From Streptomyces abikoensis (GTDB lineage: Bacteria; Actinomycetota; Actinomycetes; Streptomycetales; Streptomycetaceae), in NCBI RefSeq assembly GCF_014648775.1, contig NZ_BMRT01000012.1, positions 93,986 to 157,985 of the forward strand: a stretch of 64,000 bases of DNA, in the 5' to 3' direction. Shown here one piece after another: positions 32,618 through 41,111 of the stretch (its first letter is position 1; each line of letters begins with the position of its first letter). The position numbers and the translations under genes are program-made. A model generated the notes under the pieces. That model was not told the origin of the DNA. It saw only the letters and a program-made list of their open reading frames with translations, and made no database searches.

Positions 32618-33415
32618 TCAGATCCCGGGGGTGTAGCGCGACGACCACGTCTGAAGGTCCTGGACCATGCTGTCCCACAATCCTGTGACCAGGAGCAGGC
32701 CGACCACGACGAGCATGCCGCCGCCGACGCGCATGACCCACACGTAGTGCTTCTTGACCCAGCCGAAGGCGCCGAGCGCGCGCCGGAAGGCGATCGCGGC
32801 GAGGACGAACGGCAGGCCCAGGCCGGCGCAGTAGGCGACGGTGAGCAGGGCACCGCGGCCGGCACTGGCCTGGTTGATGGCGAGCGAGTTCACGGCGGCG
32901 AGGGTCGGGCCGATGCACGGGGTCCAGCCCAGGCCGAAGAGCACCCCGAGCAGGGGCGCCCCGGCCAGGCCCATCGTGGGCCGGGTGTGGAAGCGGAACT
33001 CGCGCTGGCCGAAGAGGTTGAACACGCCCATGAAGCCCAGGCCGAGCACGATCGTCAGCGTGCCGAGGACGAGGTTGATCGTCCCCTTGTAGCTCTGCAG
33101 CGTGTTGCCGAAGAAGCCGAACAGCGCGCCGGTGGAGACGAAGACGGCCGAGAAGCCCAGGACGAACAGCGAGGAGCCGGCGAGCATCCGGCCCCGCCTG
33201 GCCTCGGCCAGGTCCGCGCCGGTGACGCCGGTGACGTACGACAGGTAGCCGGGGACGAGCGGCAGGACGCAGGGGGAGAAGAAGGAGACGAGCCCGCCGA
33301 GCATGGCCACGGGCAGGGCCAGCAGCAGGGCGCCGGTCAGGACGGTCTGGTTGGTGTCGCTCGCCGCGGCGAGGGCGGTGATCGCGTGCGCGGCCGTGGG
33401 GGTCCCGGTGGTCAC
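32618..33415 (-). CDS. ccdA: Cytochrome c biogenesis thiol transporter CcdA
   Basis: Membrane protein of 265 residues with six helices that passes reducing equivalents across the membrane to ResA. The two redox cysteines are in conserved sites: SFFSPCVLPLVPGYLSYVTG in the first helix and GLGWTPCIGPTLAA in the fourth. The GTG at 33413-33415 lies four bases after the resA stop, so these genes are one transcript. Known role of the family: keeping the apocytochrome CxxCH cysteines reduced via the thioredoxin-like partner. Confidence 0.95.
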   Translation of the reverse strand: MTTGTPTAAHAITALAAASDTNQTVLTGALLLALPVAMLGGLVSFFSPCVLPLVPGYLSYVTGVTGADLAEARRGRMLAGSSLFVLGFSAVFVSTGALFGFFGNTLQSYKGTINLVLGTLTIVLGLGFMGVFNLFGQREFRFHTRPTMGLAGAPLLGVLFGLGWTPCIGPTLAAVNSLAINQASAGRGALLTVAYCAGLGLPFVLAAIAFRRALGAFGWVKKHYVWVMRVGGGMLVVVGLLLVTGLWDSMVQDLQTWSSRYTPGI

Positions 33416-33419
33416 GGGG

Positions 33420-34046
33420 TCACTTCTCCGCGACCAGCGGGTCGAGGGTGTCGCGCAGCTCGTCCTCGCCCAGCGCCTTGATCGCGCGGGCGGCGATCTT
33501 CCCGTCCCGGTCGATGAAGACCGTGGAGGGGATCGACTGCGGGTTGAGGCTGCCCTTGGGGAAGCGCAGCAGGAGCTTGCCCGCGGAGTCGTAGAGGCTC
33601 GGGTAGGGAACCTTGAACTCCTTCTCGAAGGCGAGCGCGGGGGCCGGGTCGGGGTCGCGGGTGTCGAGGCCGACGAACTCCACGCCCTTGTCCTTGTAGG
33701 CGTTGGCGGCCTGCACCAGGTACTTGGCCTCGGCGCGGCACGGCGAGCACCAGGAGCCCCAGACGTTAAGGACGACGATCTTGCCCTTGTAGTCCTTGGC
33801 GACGTCGAGGTCCTTGCCGTCCAGCGTCTTGCCGGAGAGGTCCGGGGCGCTCTGCCGGCTCGCGCGGTCCTTGACCACGTCGACGCCGCCGGTGCCCTGG
33901 ACGAACTGGGTCTGGCCCCCGCCGCCCGAGCTGCCGCCGGAGCCGCAGGCGCTGAGCGTCAGCGCCGCCGTGATGGCGACGACAGCGGCCGGCACGGGGA
34001 GACGACGGCGGGAAAGTGGGCGTCGAAAGGCGCGGCGGGCACTCAT
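33420..34046 (-). CDS. resA: Thioredoxin-like lipoprotein ResA/TlpA
   Basis: Membrane-anchored thiol-disulfide oxidoreductase of 208 residues. The signal peptide ends in the lipobox LSAC near residue 34, followed by a Gly/Ser linker. The thioredoxin fold holds WGSWCSPCRAE, the active CxxC, and a cis-proline in IPSTVFIDRDG. It should reduce apocytochrome c for heme attachment, with electrons from CcdA encoded next. The ATG at 34044-34046 was chosen by the basic n-region MSARRAFRRPLSRRR. A Rex-like inverted repeat covers this start. The deacetylase gene ends 23 bases upstream, so read-through is possible. Confidence 0.94.
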   Translation of the reverse strand: MSARRAFRRPLSRRRLPVPAAVVAITAALTLSACGSGGSSGGGGQTQFVQGTGGVDVVKDRASRQSAPDLSGKTLDGKDLDVAKDYKGKIVVLNVWGSWCSPCRAEAKYLVQAANAYKDKGVEFVGLDTRDPDPAPALAFEKEFKVPYPSLYDSAGKLLLRFPKGSLNPQSIPSTVFIDRDGKIAARAIKALGEDELRDTLDPLVAEK

Positions 34047-34061
34047 GTGAAAAGTTTCGCA
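34046..34061 (-). promoter_or_regulatory. Rex-like inverted repeat over the resA start
   Basis: TGTGAA-AAGT-TTCGCA resembles the Rex operator form TGTGAA-N4-TTCACA, with one half-site mismatch. It overlaps the resA start codon. A good Rex operator exists before rex itself in this window, making redox control of cytochrome c assembly plausible. Confidence 0.4.
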
Positions 34062-34069
34062 TGGGCGGT

Positions 34070-35503
34070 TTAGGGATCTTCCGCACCCCCCTCGGAGTCG
34101 TCGTGCCCCTTGTTGCCCGTGGGAGCCGTGTTGTTGCCCGCGGGAGCCGTGGGAACGTCGCCGCCCCTGGGCCCCACGGGCACCTCTCCGGCCTTCGGCC
34201 CGACGGGCGCCTCGCCGCGCGGCGCGGGGGGCTCGCCCCGGTTCCACGGCCTGCTCGTACTGCCGCCGCCACCGCCGCCGCCCGCCCTGCGGTGCCATTT
34301 CTCGCCCACGTCGAGCTGGCGCAGCTGCGCGAGGACCGCCGGGCTCTGCACGTCGAGCCAGTCCACGAACTGCCGGAAGGAGACGACCCGGACGTCCTTG
34401 CGCTTGTCGTCGGCGATGTATTTGAACGCCTCCTCGACGGCGTCCATGTAGATCCCGCCGTTCCACTCCTCGAAGTGGTTGCCCACGAAGAACGGTGCCC
34501 GGTTCGTCTCGTACGCCCGGTCGAAGCCGGCGATGTACGACTCGATGGCCTGCCGGCGCCAGCCCGCGTAGTGGGCGGGCACGCCGCGCGTCGTGTTCTT
34601 CGACTGGTTGGCGAGGATGTTGTAGTCCATGGACAGGACCTCGAAGGAGTGCCCCGGGAAGGGCATCTGCTGCAGCGGCAGGTCCCACAGGCCCTGCTTC
34701 TTGCGGGGCCACACCTGCTCCCCGCCCGAGGAGCTCGCGTCGTAGCGCCAGCCCAGCCGCCGGGCGGTGGGCAGGAGACCCTCCTGGTTCAGCAGACAGG
34801 GGGTGCGGCCGCCGATGAGCTCCTTGCGGTAGTCGAAGGGCAGCGGCTCCAGATCGGTGAAGCCGGTGTGGGTGCGCCAGCGGGTGACGAAGGAGACGGC
34901 CTGCTCGATCTCCGATTCCCAGTCCTCGGGCGTCCAGTGCGCCACCGAGCCGTGGCCCGAACAGAAGTGCCCGTTGAAGTGGGTGCCGATCTCATGGCCC
35001 TCCAGCCACGCGGCGCGGATGTTCTTCAGCGTCGCCCGGATGTGCTCGTCGGAGAGGTAGCCGATGTCGGAGGCGCCGGGCGCGTTGTTCGGCGGCTCGT
35101 ACATCCGCTGCTTGGACTCCGGCAGGAGGTAGATGCCGGAGAGGAAGAACGTCATCCGGGCGCCGTGGTCCCGGGCGAGCTTGCGGAAGCGGGGGAAGAG
35201 ACCGTTGCCGACCTCGCCCGCCCCGTCCCACGAGAAGATCACGAACTGGGGCGGCTTCTCCCCCGGCTCCAGCGGCACCGGCTTCGGCGGCTGATTGGGC
35301 TGCGGCCCGGTGTCGGCGGTGGAGCCGTCGCCGATCAGCTTCGCCTTGGCCTTCGCCTCCACGTGCGCCCGCGCCTTGGGACGGCCGCCCGTGCCGGCGG
35401 TGCCGGACGGCCCGTCGGAGCAGCCGGCCATCGCTCCCAGGGCGGTGGCCGTGCCCAGGCCCACGCCCAGTCCGAGCAGGCTGCGTCGGCTCAACTCGCG
35501 CAT
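34070..35503 (-). CDS. Tat-type lipoprotein with polysaccharide deacetylase-like domain
   Basis: A 477-residue exported protein. The twin-arginine signal (SRRSLLGLGVGLG) ends in the lipobox MAGC. Residues about 90-390 resemble a NodB-type deacetylase: the catalytic Asp in IFSWDGAGEVGNG, the His-rich metal motif GHEIGTHFNGHFCSGHG and later PFFVGNHFEEWNGG. The C-terminal 75 residues are Gly/Pro-rich repeats (GPKAGEVPVGPRGGDVP). It probably trims a cell-wall or extracellular glycan, but substrate is unknown. The ATG at 35501-35503 has GGAG six bases upstream; the longer frame lacks the signal start. A palindrome lies 40 bases upstream. Confidence 0.88.
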   Translation of the reverse strand: MRELSRRSLLGLGVGLGTATALGAMAGCSDGPSGTAGTGGRPKARAHVEAKAKAKLIGDGSTADTGPQPNQPPKPVPLEPGEKPPQFVIFSWDGAGEVGNGLFPRFRKLARDHGARMTFFLSGIYLLPESKQRMYEPPNNAPGASDIGYLSDEHIRATLKNIRAAWLEGHEIGTHFNGHFCSGHGSVAHWTPEDWESEIEQAVSFVTRWRTHTGFTDLEPLPFDYRKELIGGRTPCLLNQEGLLPTARRLGWRYDASSSGGEQVWPRKKQGLWDLPLQQMPFPGHSFEVLSMDYNILANQSKNTTRGVPAHYAGWRRQAIESYIAGFDRAYETNRAPFFVGNHFEEWNGGIYMDAVEEAFKYIADDKRKDVRVVSFRQFVDWLDVQSPAVLAQLRQLDVGEKWHRRAGGGGGGGSTSRPWNRGEPPAPRGEAPVGPKAGEVPVGPRGGDVPTAPAGNNTAPTGNKGHDDSEGGAEDP

Positions 35504-35542
35504 GTCGGCTCCGTCCGTGCTTGCGGCCCCATACCATACGCC

Positions 35543-35558
35543 GTCCATATAAATGGAC
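35543..35558 (-). promoter_or_regulatory. Palindromic operator candidate GTCCAT-ATAA-ATGGAC
   Basis: Perfect 6-bp arms with an AT-only centre lie 40 bases upstream of the deacetylase start, in AT-rich DNA unusual for this window. A dimeric regulator could bind here. The regulator is not identifiable. Confidence 0.5.
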
Positions 35559-35637
35559 ATTAGGTGTGACGGCACGGCGGATTACGGCGCTTGCGTTGTT
35601 TTACCGCTCTCAACGGGTGCATTCGGGCGGAAACGAC

Positions 35638-35679
35638 GGCGCGGGTGCGCCGGAGCACAAGCCCCGGCGCACCCGCGCC
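35638..35679 (-). terminator. Perfect 16-bp hairpin after the phosphatase gene
   Basis: GGCGCGGGTGCGCCGG (35638-35653) pairs with 35664-35679, loop of 10. It lies 20 bases past the histidine phosphatase stop and ends the hemL transcript. Confidence 0.88.
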
Positions 35680-35698
35680 ACCCCATATGCGTCCGGAC

Positions 35699-36382
35699 TC
35701 AGGCGCCGAACGCCTTCGACCCGCCCTTGACCGGCTTCGCCCCGGCCAGCAGGTGCTTCGGCACCAGATCCCGCGCCGGCTCCGAGTACCCCACCGAGAC
35801 GATCTTGTCGCCCCGGTAGGTGAACGTCGTCAGGCTCGCCAGCGTGCACTGCCGCTTCCGCGGGTCGTGCCACAGCCGGCGCCGCTCCACGAAGCTCCGC
35901 ACGATCCAGATCGGCAGCTGATGGCTGACCAGCACGGCCTCATGGCCGCGCGCCGCGTCCTTCGCCGCGTCCAGCGCGCCCATCATCCGCACCACCTGCT
36001 CGACGTACGGCTCGCCCCACGACGGACGGAACGGATTCGTCAGGTGCTTCCAGTTCGCCGGCTTGCGCAGCGCGCCGTCGCCCACGCCGAAGGTCTTGCC
36101 CTCGAAGACGTTCGCCGCCTCGATCAGCCGCTCGTCCGTCGCCAGGTCCAGACCGTGCGCCTTCGCGATCGGCGTCGCCGTCTCCTGCGCCCGCTCCAGC
36201 GGCGACGCGACCACGTACGTCACGTCCCGCTCCGCCAGGTGCTCCGCCACCCGGTCCGCCATCCGGTGCCCCAGCTCCGACAGGTGGTACCCCGCACGGC
36301 GCCCGTACAGCACGCCCTCCGGGTTGTGCACCTCGCCGTGCCGCATCAGATGGACGACCGTGATGTCAGCCTTGCCGCTCAC
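35699..36382 (-). CDS. Histidine phosphatase family protein
   Basis: A 227-residue enzyme of the phosphoglycerate-mutase-like branch. The catalytic histidine is in HLMRHGEVHNPEG near residue 15; the second-site residues are in SPLERAQETA and the late VSHQLPIWIV. Family members are phosphatases with varied small-molecule or sugar-phosphate substrates, rarely true mutases. The GTG at 36380-36382 overlaps the hemL TGA in GTGA, so the two are co-translated. The link to heme synthesis is by position only. Confidence 0.92.
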   Translation of the reverse strand: MSGKADITVVHLMRHGEVHNPEGVLYGRRAGYHLSELGHRMADRVAEHLAERDVTYVVASPLERAQETATPIAKAHGLDLATDERLIEAANVFEGKTFGVGDGALRKPANWKHLTNPFRPSWGEPYVEQVVRMMGALDAAKDAARGHEAVLVSHQLPIWIVRSFVERRRLWHDPRKRQCTLASLTTFTYRGDKIVSVGYSEPARDLVPKHLLAGAKPVKGGSKAFGA

Positions 36383-37704
36383 TTGCCCTCCTCCGTCGCC
36401 TCGGCCGCCGCGCGCGCCGCCGCCGGCAGCGCCGCCGCGACCCGCTCGATCGCCGCCGCGTCGTGCGCCGTCGAGACGAACCACGACTCGAACGCCGACG
36501 GCGGCAGGTACACACCCTGCGACAGCATCGAATGGAAGAAGGCGTTGAAACGGAACGCCTCCTGCGTCTTCGCCTCGGCGTAGTTCGTCACCGCGTCCTC
36601 GGTGAAGAACACCGAGAACATGTTGCTCGCCGTCTGCAGCCGGTGCGCCACACCCGCCTTCGTCAGCGACTCCGTCACCAGGGAGCCGATCTCCGCCGCG
36701 ACCGCGTCCACCCGCTCGTACGCCGCGTCGTCCAGCAGCCGCAGCTGCGCCAGGCCCGCGGCCGTGGCCACCGGGTTACCGGAGAGGGTGCCCGCCTGGT
36801 ACACCGGGCCCGCCGGCGCCAGGTACGCCATCACATCGGCGCGACCGCCGAAGGCCGCCGCCGGGAAGCCGCCGCCCATGACCTTGCCGAAGGTCATCAG
36901 GTCCGGCTCGACGCCGTCGACGCCGAACCAGCCCGCCCGGCTCGTCCGGAAGCCCGTCATGACCTCGTCGGAGATGTACAGCGCGCCGTTCTCGGCGCAC
37001 AGCGCCTTCAGGCCCGCGTTGAAGCCCGGCAGCGGCGGGACCACGCCCATGTTGCCCGGCGACGCCTCCGTGATCACACAGGCGATCTCGCCCGGGTGCG
37101 CCCGGAAGGCCTCGCGCACGGCCTCCAGGTCGTTGTACGGCAGCACGATCGTCTCGCCGGCCTGGGCGCCGGTCACGCCCGGGGTGTCCGGCAGCCCGAA
37201 GGTCGCCACCCCGGAACCCGCCGCGGCCAGCAGCGCGTCCACGTGACCGTGGTAGCAGCCGGCGAACTTCACGACCTTGGCGCGGCCCGTGAAGCCGCGC
37301 GCCAGCCGGATGGCCGACATCGTCGCCTCGGTGCCCGAGGACACCAGCCGCACCTGCTCGACCGGCGCGATCCGCGCGACGATCTCCTCCGCCAGCGCGA
37401 CCTCGCCCTCACCGGGCGTGCCGAAGGACGTACCCCGCGCCACGGCCTCCTGCACCTTGGCGATCACCTCGGGGTGGGAGTGGCCGAGAATCATCGGCCC
37501 CCACGAACACACGAGGTCCACATATTCCCGGCCATCCGCATCGGTCAGATACGGACCGGTGCCGGAGACCATGAACCGGGGCGTACCGCCCACGGCGCGG
37601 AACGCGCGCACCGGAGAGTTCACGCCACCGGGCGTCACGACCGACGCACGGTCGAAGAGCGTCTGCGAGACTGGGGCCGTGTATGGGTAGCTCATGCTAG
37701 CCAT
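36379..37704 (-). CDS. hemL: Glutamate-1-semialdehyde 2,1-aminomutase HemL
   Basis: PLP enzyme converting glutamate-1-semialdehyde to 5-aminolevulinate in the C5 heme pathway. The 441-residue length is normal. The PLP lysine is in TFGKVMGGGFPAAAFGG, the cofactor aspartate in YISDEVMTGFR, and substrate loops in NSPVRAFRAVGG and CYHGHVDALL. HemA, which makes its substrate, is encoded 15 kb away in the rex operon. The ATG at 37702-37704 was kept, but Met4 (37693-37695) could also start; both ribosome sites are weak. Confidence 0.96.
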   Translation of the reverse strand: MASMSYPYTAPVSQTLFDRASVVTPGGVNSPVRAFRAVGGTPRFMVSGTGPYLTDADGREYVDLVCSWGPMILGHSHPEVIAKVQEAVARGTSFGTPGEGEVALAEEIVARIAPVEQVRLVSSGTEATMSAIRLARGFTGRAKVVKFAGCYHGHVDALLAAAGSGVATFGLPDTPGVTGAQAGETIVLPYNDLEAVREAFRAHPGEIACVITEASPGNMGVVPPLPGFNAGLKALCAENGALYISDEVMTGFRTSRAGWFGVDGVEPDLMTFGKVMGGGFPAAAFGGRADVMAYLAPAGPVYQAGTLSGNPVATAAGLAQLRLLDDAAYERVDAVAAEIGSLVTESLTKAGVAHRLQTASNMFSVFFTEDAVTNYAEAKTQEAFRFNAFFHSMLSQGVYLPPSAFESWFVSTAHDAAAIERVAAALPAAARAAAEATEEGK

Positions 37705-37809
37705 GGTCTCAGAGCCCCCCGCCGACTCGTGCCCGGGCGTTTCGCACGCCGTCTACGGGGGAGGTCTCTGAGACGATGATCGGGTTGCGCGGCGGGGGCT
37801 GTGCTGCCT

Positions 37810-37839
37810 CAATGTGCGGTCGGGCAATGTGCGGTCGGG
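37810..37839. repeat. Two tandem 15-bp units (CAATGTGCGGTCGGG)
   Basis: Exact tandem copies lie at 37810-37824 and 37825-37839 in the region between hemL and the next gene. The ATG codons inside could suggest a start for the rightward gene, but no ribosome site supports it. The 298 bases from 37705 to 38002 otherwise hold no gene that I can support. Confidence 0.75.
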
Positions 37840-38002
37840 TGGAGATATGCATCGCGGTGGCGGACTGGGCGAAGGCACGGACGACCTGGGCCCCGAGCGA
37901 GCCGAGCGCGCCAACAAGGGGCGGCACCGGCGCCGGGAAGAACGACGCGACGAACGGCGCGAAGAGCGACACGAAGAGAACGGTGCGAGCAGGAGTGGCC
38001 GG

Positions 38003-38440
38003 GTGGGGGTGACCTACAAGTACTTCGGGGCCCCGAACGGCGCGACCGCCGCCCGCGTCCCCATCTCCATGCGCCCCGAGGAGCTCGGCGGTGACGAGCT
38101 GGGCATGGGCGGAATGTTCACCAGGATCAAGCCGGAGACCGTGGCCGCCATGGTTCTCACCGGCATCGAGGGCATACCCCTGCACAAGGTCCCCCCGCTC
38201 GAACTGGTCGTTCTCCACCCCGACTACGCGGTCGTCAAGCTCCCCATGACCGTCGTCGACCCGCTGCGCGGAATTGGCGAGGAATCGGTGGGCGCGGCGG
38301 CCTTCATCTGGTCCACGGTCCCCGACCGCGGCGGCCCGCGCGACGCCTTCGAGGTCTACCAACTGCTCCACGAATGGCAGGACTTCTCCCACCGGCTGCA
38401 CGAGGCCGGCCACCAGCCGTACTGCCTGGTCTGGCCGTAA
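38003..38440 (+). CDS. Conserved-looking protein of unknown function
   Basis: A compact protein of 145 residues without signal peptide or membrane segment. Recognisable stretches are TYKYFGAPNGATAARVP at the start, PEELGGDELGMGGMFT, MVLTGIEGIPLHKVPPLELVV and the end VYQLLHEWQDFSHRLHEAGHQPYCLVW. No family function is known to me. The GTG at 38003 follows AGGAG (37991-37995) by seven bases; the GTG at 38009 is also possible. The frame stays open back to 37814, adding an Arg/Glu-rich tail (RREERRDERREERHEE) that could be real but lacks a ribosome site. Confidence 0.8.
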   Translation: MGVTYKYFGAPNGATAARVPISMRPEELGGDELGMGGMFTRIKPETVAAMVLTGIEGIPLHKVPPLELVVLHPDYAVVKLPMTVVDPLRGIGEESVGAAAFIWSTVPDRGGPRDAFEVYQLLHEWQDFSHRLHEAGHQPYCLVWP

Positions 38441-38477
38441 CCGCACCCCCCCCCACACCACGCATAACCTGACATCC

Positions 38478-38828
38478 ATGCTCAATCTCCGCTCCATCGC
38501 CCTGTTCGTCCTCGCCGCGCTCCTGGAGATCGGCGGGGCCTGGCTCGTCTGGCAGGGCGTCCGCGGCAGCGTTTCCGGGCATGGGCGGGGCTGGGCGTGG
38601 ATCGGCGCCGGGATCGCCGCCCTGGGCGCGTACGGCTTCGTCGCCACGCTCCAGCCGGACGCCCACTTCGGCCGGATCCTCGCCGCGTACGGCGGCGTGT
38701 TCGTCGCAGGCTCGCTGGCCTGGGGCATGGTCGCCGACGGCTACCGACCCGACCGCTACGACGTCATCGGCGCCCTGGTCTGCCTCGCCGGCGTCGCCGT
38801 GATCATGTACGCCCCCCGGGGCCGCTGA
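38478..38828 (+). CDS. YnfA-family (UPF0060) small membrane protein
   Basis: A 116-residue protein with four helices, matching the YnfA family related to small multidrug resistance proteins. Typical segments are ALLEIGGAWLVWQ, GAYGFVATLQPDAHFGRILAAYGGVFVAGSL and DRYDVIGALVCLAGVAVIMYAPR. Export of cationic compounds is suggested for relatives, but not proven here. The ATG at 38478 lies 37 bases after the preceding gene, with no strong ribosome site. Confidence 0.92.
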   Translation: MLNLRSIALFVLAALLEIGGAWLVWQGVRGSVSGHGRGWAWIGAGIAALGAYGFVATLQPDAHFGRILAAYGGVFVAGSLAWGMVADGYRPDRYDVIGALVCLAGVAVIMYAPRGR

Positions 38829-38896
38829 CCGCCCGGGCGCGGGCCCCTATGCTGCGGATAGACCCCAGCAGCCCCGGCCGTCCCAGGAGGCCCATC

Positions 38897-39649
38897 ATGA
38901 GCACCCGCACCGCAGTCATCACCGGCGCGAGCAGCGGCATCGGCGCCGCCACCGCCCGCCGGCTGGCCACCGACGGCTACCGCGTCGTGCTCACCGCCCG
39001 CCGCGAGGACCGTCTCACCGCCCTCGCCGAGGAGCTGACGGCGGCGGGTCACGACGCGCTCGTCCACGTCCTCGACGTGACCGACCGCGCCGCCGTCGAC
39101 GCCTTCGCCCGCACCCTGGACCGCGTCGACGTCCTCGTCAACAACGCCGGCGGCGCCATCGGCACCGAGACCGTCGCCACCGCCGACCCCGCCGACTGGC
39201 GGACGATGTACGAGACGAACGTCCTGGGCACCCTCAACACCACCCAGGCCCTCCTCCCCCGCCTCGTCGAGGCCGAGGGCACGATCATCGTCCTCTCCTC
39301 CACGGCGGGCCTCGCCACCTACGAGGGCGGCGGCGGCTACGTGGCCGCCAAGCACGGCGCCCACGTCATCGCCGAGACCCTCCGCCTGGAGCTGTGCGGC
39401 CAGCCGGTGCGCGTCATCGAGATCGCCCCCGGCATGGTCAAGACCGACGAGTTCGCCCTCACCCGCTTCCGCGGCGACAAGGACCGCGCCGAATCCGTCT
39501 ACACGGGCGTCGCCGAACCCCTCACCGCCGACGACATCGCCGACACCATCGGCTGGACCGTCTCCCGCCCCGCGCACGTCAACATCGACCTCCTCGTCGT
39601 CCGCCCCCGCGCCCAGGCGTCCAACTACAAGGTCCACCGCGAGGTCTGA
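38897..39649 (+). CDS. Short-chain dehydrogenase/reductase (classical SDR)
   Basis: An NAD(P)-dependent oxidoreductase of 250 residues. The cofactor motif TGASSGIG is at residues 9-16, NNAG near 83, the catalytic serine in LSSTAGLATY and the YxxxK pair in GYVAAKHG. An Arg after the third glycine region (TARRED) suggests NADP(H). It matches the YdfG/SerDH-like branch acting on 3-hydroxy acids, though substrate is open. The ATG at 38897 follows AGGAGG (38885-38890). Confidence 0.93.
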   Translation: MSTRTAVITGASSGIGAATARRLATDGYRVVLTARREDRLTALAEELTAAGHDALVHVLDVTDRAAVDAFARTLDRVDVLVNNAGGAIGTETVATADPADWRTMYETNVLGTLNTTQALLPRLVEAEGTIIVLSSTAGLATYEGGGGYVAAKHGAHVIAETLRLELCGQPVRVIEIAPGMVKTDEFALTRFRGDKDRAESVYTGVAEPLTADDIADTIGWTVSRPAHVNIDLLVVRPRAQASNYKVHREV

Positions 39650-39732
39650 CCCCGACGGGCGCCGCGGCCCACTAGCGTCGTACGCACAGCCGCCCGCCCC
39701 CGGGCGGCCCGTACGAAAGCAGGAGGCAGCCC

Positions 39733-40143
39733 ATGCGTGTCACCGCCTTCGACCACCTCGTCCTCAACGTCTCCGACGTCGAGCGCTCCCTGGCCTTCTA
39801 CACCGGCCCCCTGGGCCTGGAACCGGTCCGCGCCGACGAATGGCGCGCGGGCGAGGCGCCCTTCCCCTCCGTCCGCGTCTCCCCCACGACGATCATCGAC
39901 CTGGTCGCCCGCGAACGCGGCGGTGACGGCGGCGGCGGCGGGTCCAACGTCGACCACATCTGCCTGGTCGTCGACCCCGTCGACTGGCAGGAGATCGCCG
40001 CCTCCGGCACCTTCACCATCGTCGACGGCCCCGGCCCCCGCTTCGGCGCCCGGGGCATCGCCGAGTCGATCTACGTCCTGGACCCGGACGGCAACACGAT
40101 CGAACTGCGCTGGTACCCACAGGACAGCGAGCGAGGCGCGTGA
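39733..40143 (+). CDS. VOC (glyoxalase/bleomycin-resistance fold) protein
   Basis: A 136-residue protein of the vicinal oxygen chelate superfamily. Two beta-alpha-beta-beta-beta modules are visible; metal-ligand candidates are His in FDHLVLNVSDVERSLAFY, His in NVDHICLVV and Glu in GNTIELRWYP. Members include glyoxalases, dioxygenases and antibiotic-binding proteins; substrate cannot be told. The ATG has AGGAGG upstream. Confidence 0.92.
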   Translation: MRVTAFDHLVLNVSDVERSLAFYTGPLGLEPVRADEWRAGEAPFPSVRVSPTTIIDLVARERGGDGGGGGSNVDHICLVVDPVDWQEIAASGTFTIVDGPGPRFGARGIAESIYVLDPDGNTIELRWYPQDSERGA

Positions 40144-40260
40144 CGCGGTCCTGGCAGTAAGCGGAATCGGCGCGTTTGCGCGCGTTGCGCGCTCGCCAGT
40201 TCGAGTGACGCTCTGCCGTTTCGAATAACGGAGCGACGGAGGCGGCCGACGATCGGGGAC

Positions 40261-41064
40261 ATGACCTTCATGGACCTCGAAGATCCGCGATATGCGTACA
40301 TGTTCGGTTTTTTACAGGCCGATGGGCACATGCACGCGGACACTCGGCAAAGGGGACGTCTGGCAGTCGAGATCAGCTACCGCGACATCGACATACTCCA
40401 TGCCTTCCAGGAGCTGTGCCCGTACAACAGCACCATCAGCGAGCGCACCCGGGCGACCAACTTCTCCGAGAGCCATCGATCGGCGATCTGGACCGTACAC
40501 GCGCTGGAAGCCAGAAACCGCCTCGTGGAACTCGGGCTCCCGTACGGGAGGAAGTCCACGAGAATCACGCCGCCGCGTGTTCCGTTCTCCCGGCGGGACT
40601 ACCTCCGAGGAATCATCGACGCCGACGGCGCCGTGGGCTTCACAGCCGAGGGTCTCCCCTTCATCAGCCTCGCCACGACCAGCACCGCGATCGCCACCTA
40701 CCTGTGCCGCTACACCAAGCTGGCACTCGGCATCCCGAAAACGACCAGCCGTAACGCGCGTGACCGTGCGTACAACATCATGTACATGCGGGAGCTGGGA
40801 GTGACGGTGACGGATCACCTGTACTACCCGGGGAGCCTGGCCCTGGAGCGCAAGCGCTCGGCTGCCGCCGAAGTGAGCGTCTGGGTCCGCCCGGCAGATA
40901 TGTCCCCACCCCGGCCACGCCGCAGTTGGACACAACTGGAGGACCGCCTCCTGCTCGACGCGCCGACCATCGCAGAGGCAGCGGAGAAACTCGGCAGGTC
41001 AGAGCAGTCCTGCAGCCTCCGGCGCTGGCGCCTGCGCAAGAAACAACAGGCCCAGGCCGAATAG
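40261..41064 (+). CDS. Free-standing LAGLIDADG homing endonuclease
   Basis: A 267-residue protein with two LAGLIDADG-type motifs: FGFLQADGHM (residues 15-24) and YLRGIIDADGAV (114-125). Each carries the Asp that binds the catalytic metal, so one chain could form a pseudo-dimeric nuclease. The last 45 residues form a Myb-like helical unit (SWTQLEDRLLL, AAEKLGRSEQSCSLRRWRLR) that would bind DNA. The gene has visibly lower G/C than its neighbours (ATATGCGTACATGTTCGG near the start), a sign of transfer. It is not inside an intron or intein that I can see. It converges with rtcB across a strong terminator. Activity is inferred from the motifs. Confidence 0.88.
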   Translation: MTFMDLEDPRYAYMFGFLQADGHMHADTRQRGRLAVEISYRDIDILHAFQELCPYNSTISERTRATNFSESHRSAIWTVHALEARNRLVELGLPYGRKSTRITPPRVPFSRRDYLRGIIDADGAVGFTAEGLPFISLATTSTAIATYLCRYTKLALGIPKTTSRNARDRAYNIMYMRELGVTVTDHLYYPGSLALERKRSAAAEVSVWVRPADMSPPRPRRSWTQLEDRLLLDAPTIAEAAEKLGRSEQSCSLRRWRLRKKQQAQAE

Positions 41065-41071
41065 CCGGATC

Positions 41072-41104
41072 AAGGGGGGCGGGCGTCCGACGCCCGCCCC
41101 CCTT
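41072..41104. terminator. Bidirectional 14-bp hairpin
   Basis: AAGGGGGGCGGGCG (41072-41085) pairs with 41091-41104 around TCCGA, between the converging endonuclease and rtcB genes. A and T runs at the ends suit termination in both directions. Confidence 0.9.
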
Positions 41105-41111
41105 TCGCTTG

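Noticed and set aside
40144..40260. tRNA-like T-loop string AGTTCGAGT before the endonuclease gene
   Set aside because: No acceptor, D-arm or anticodon stem can be formed around it.
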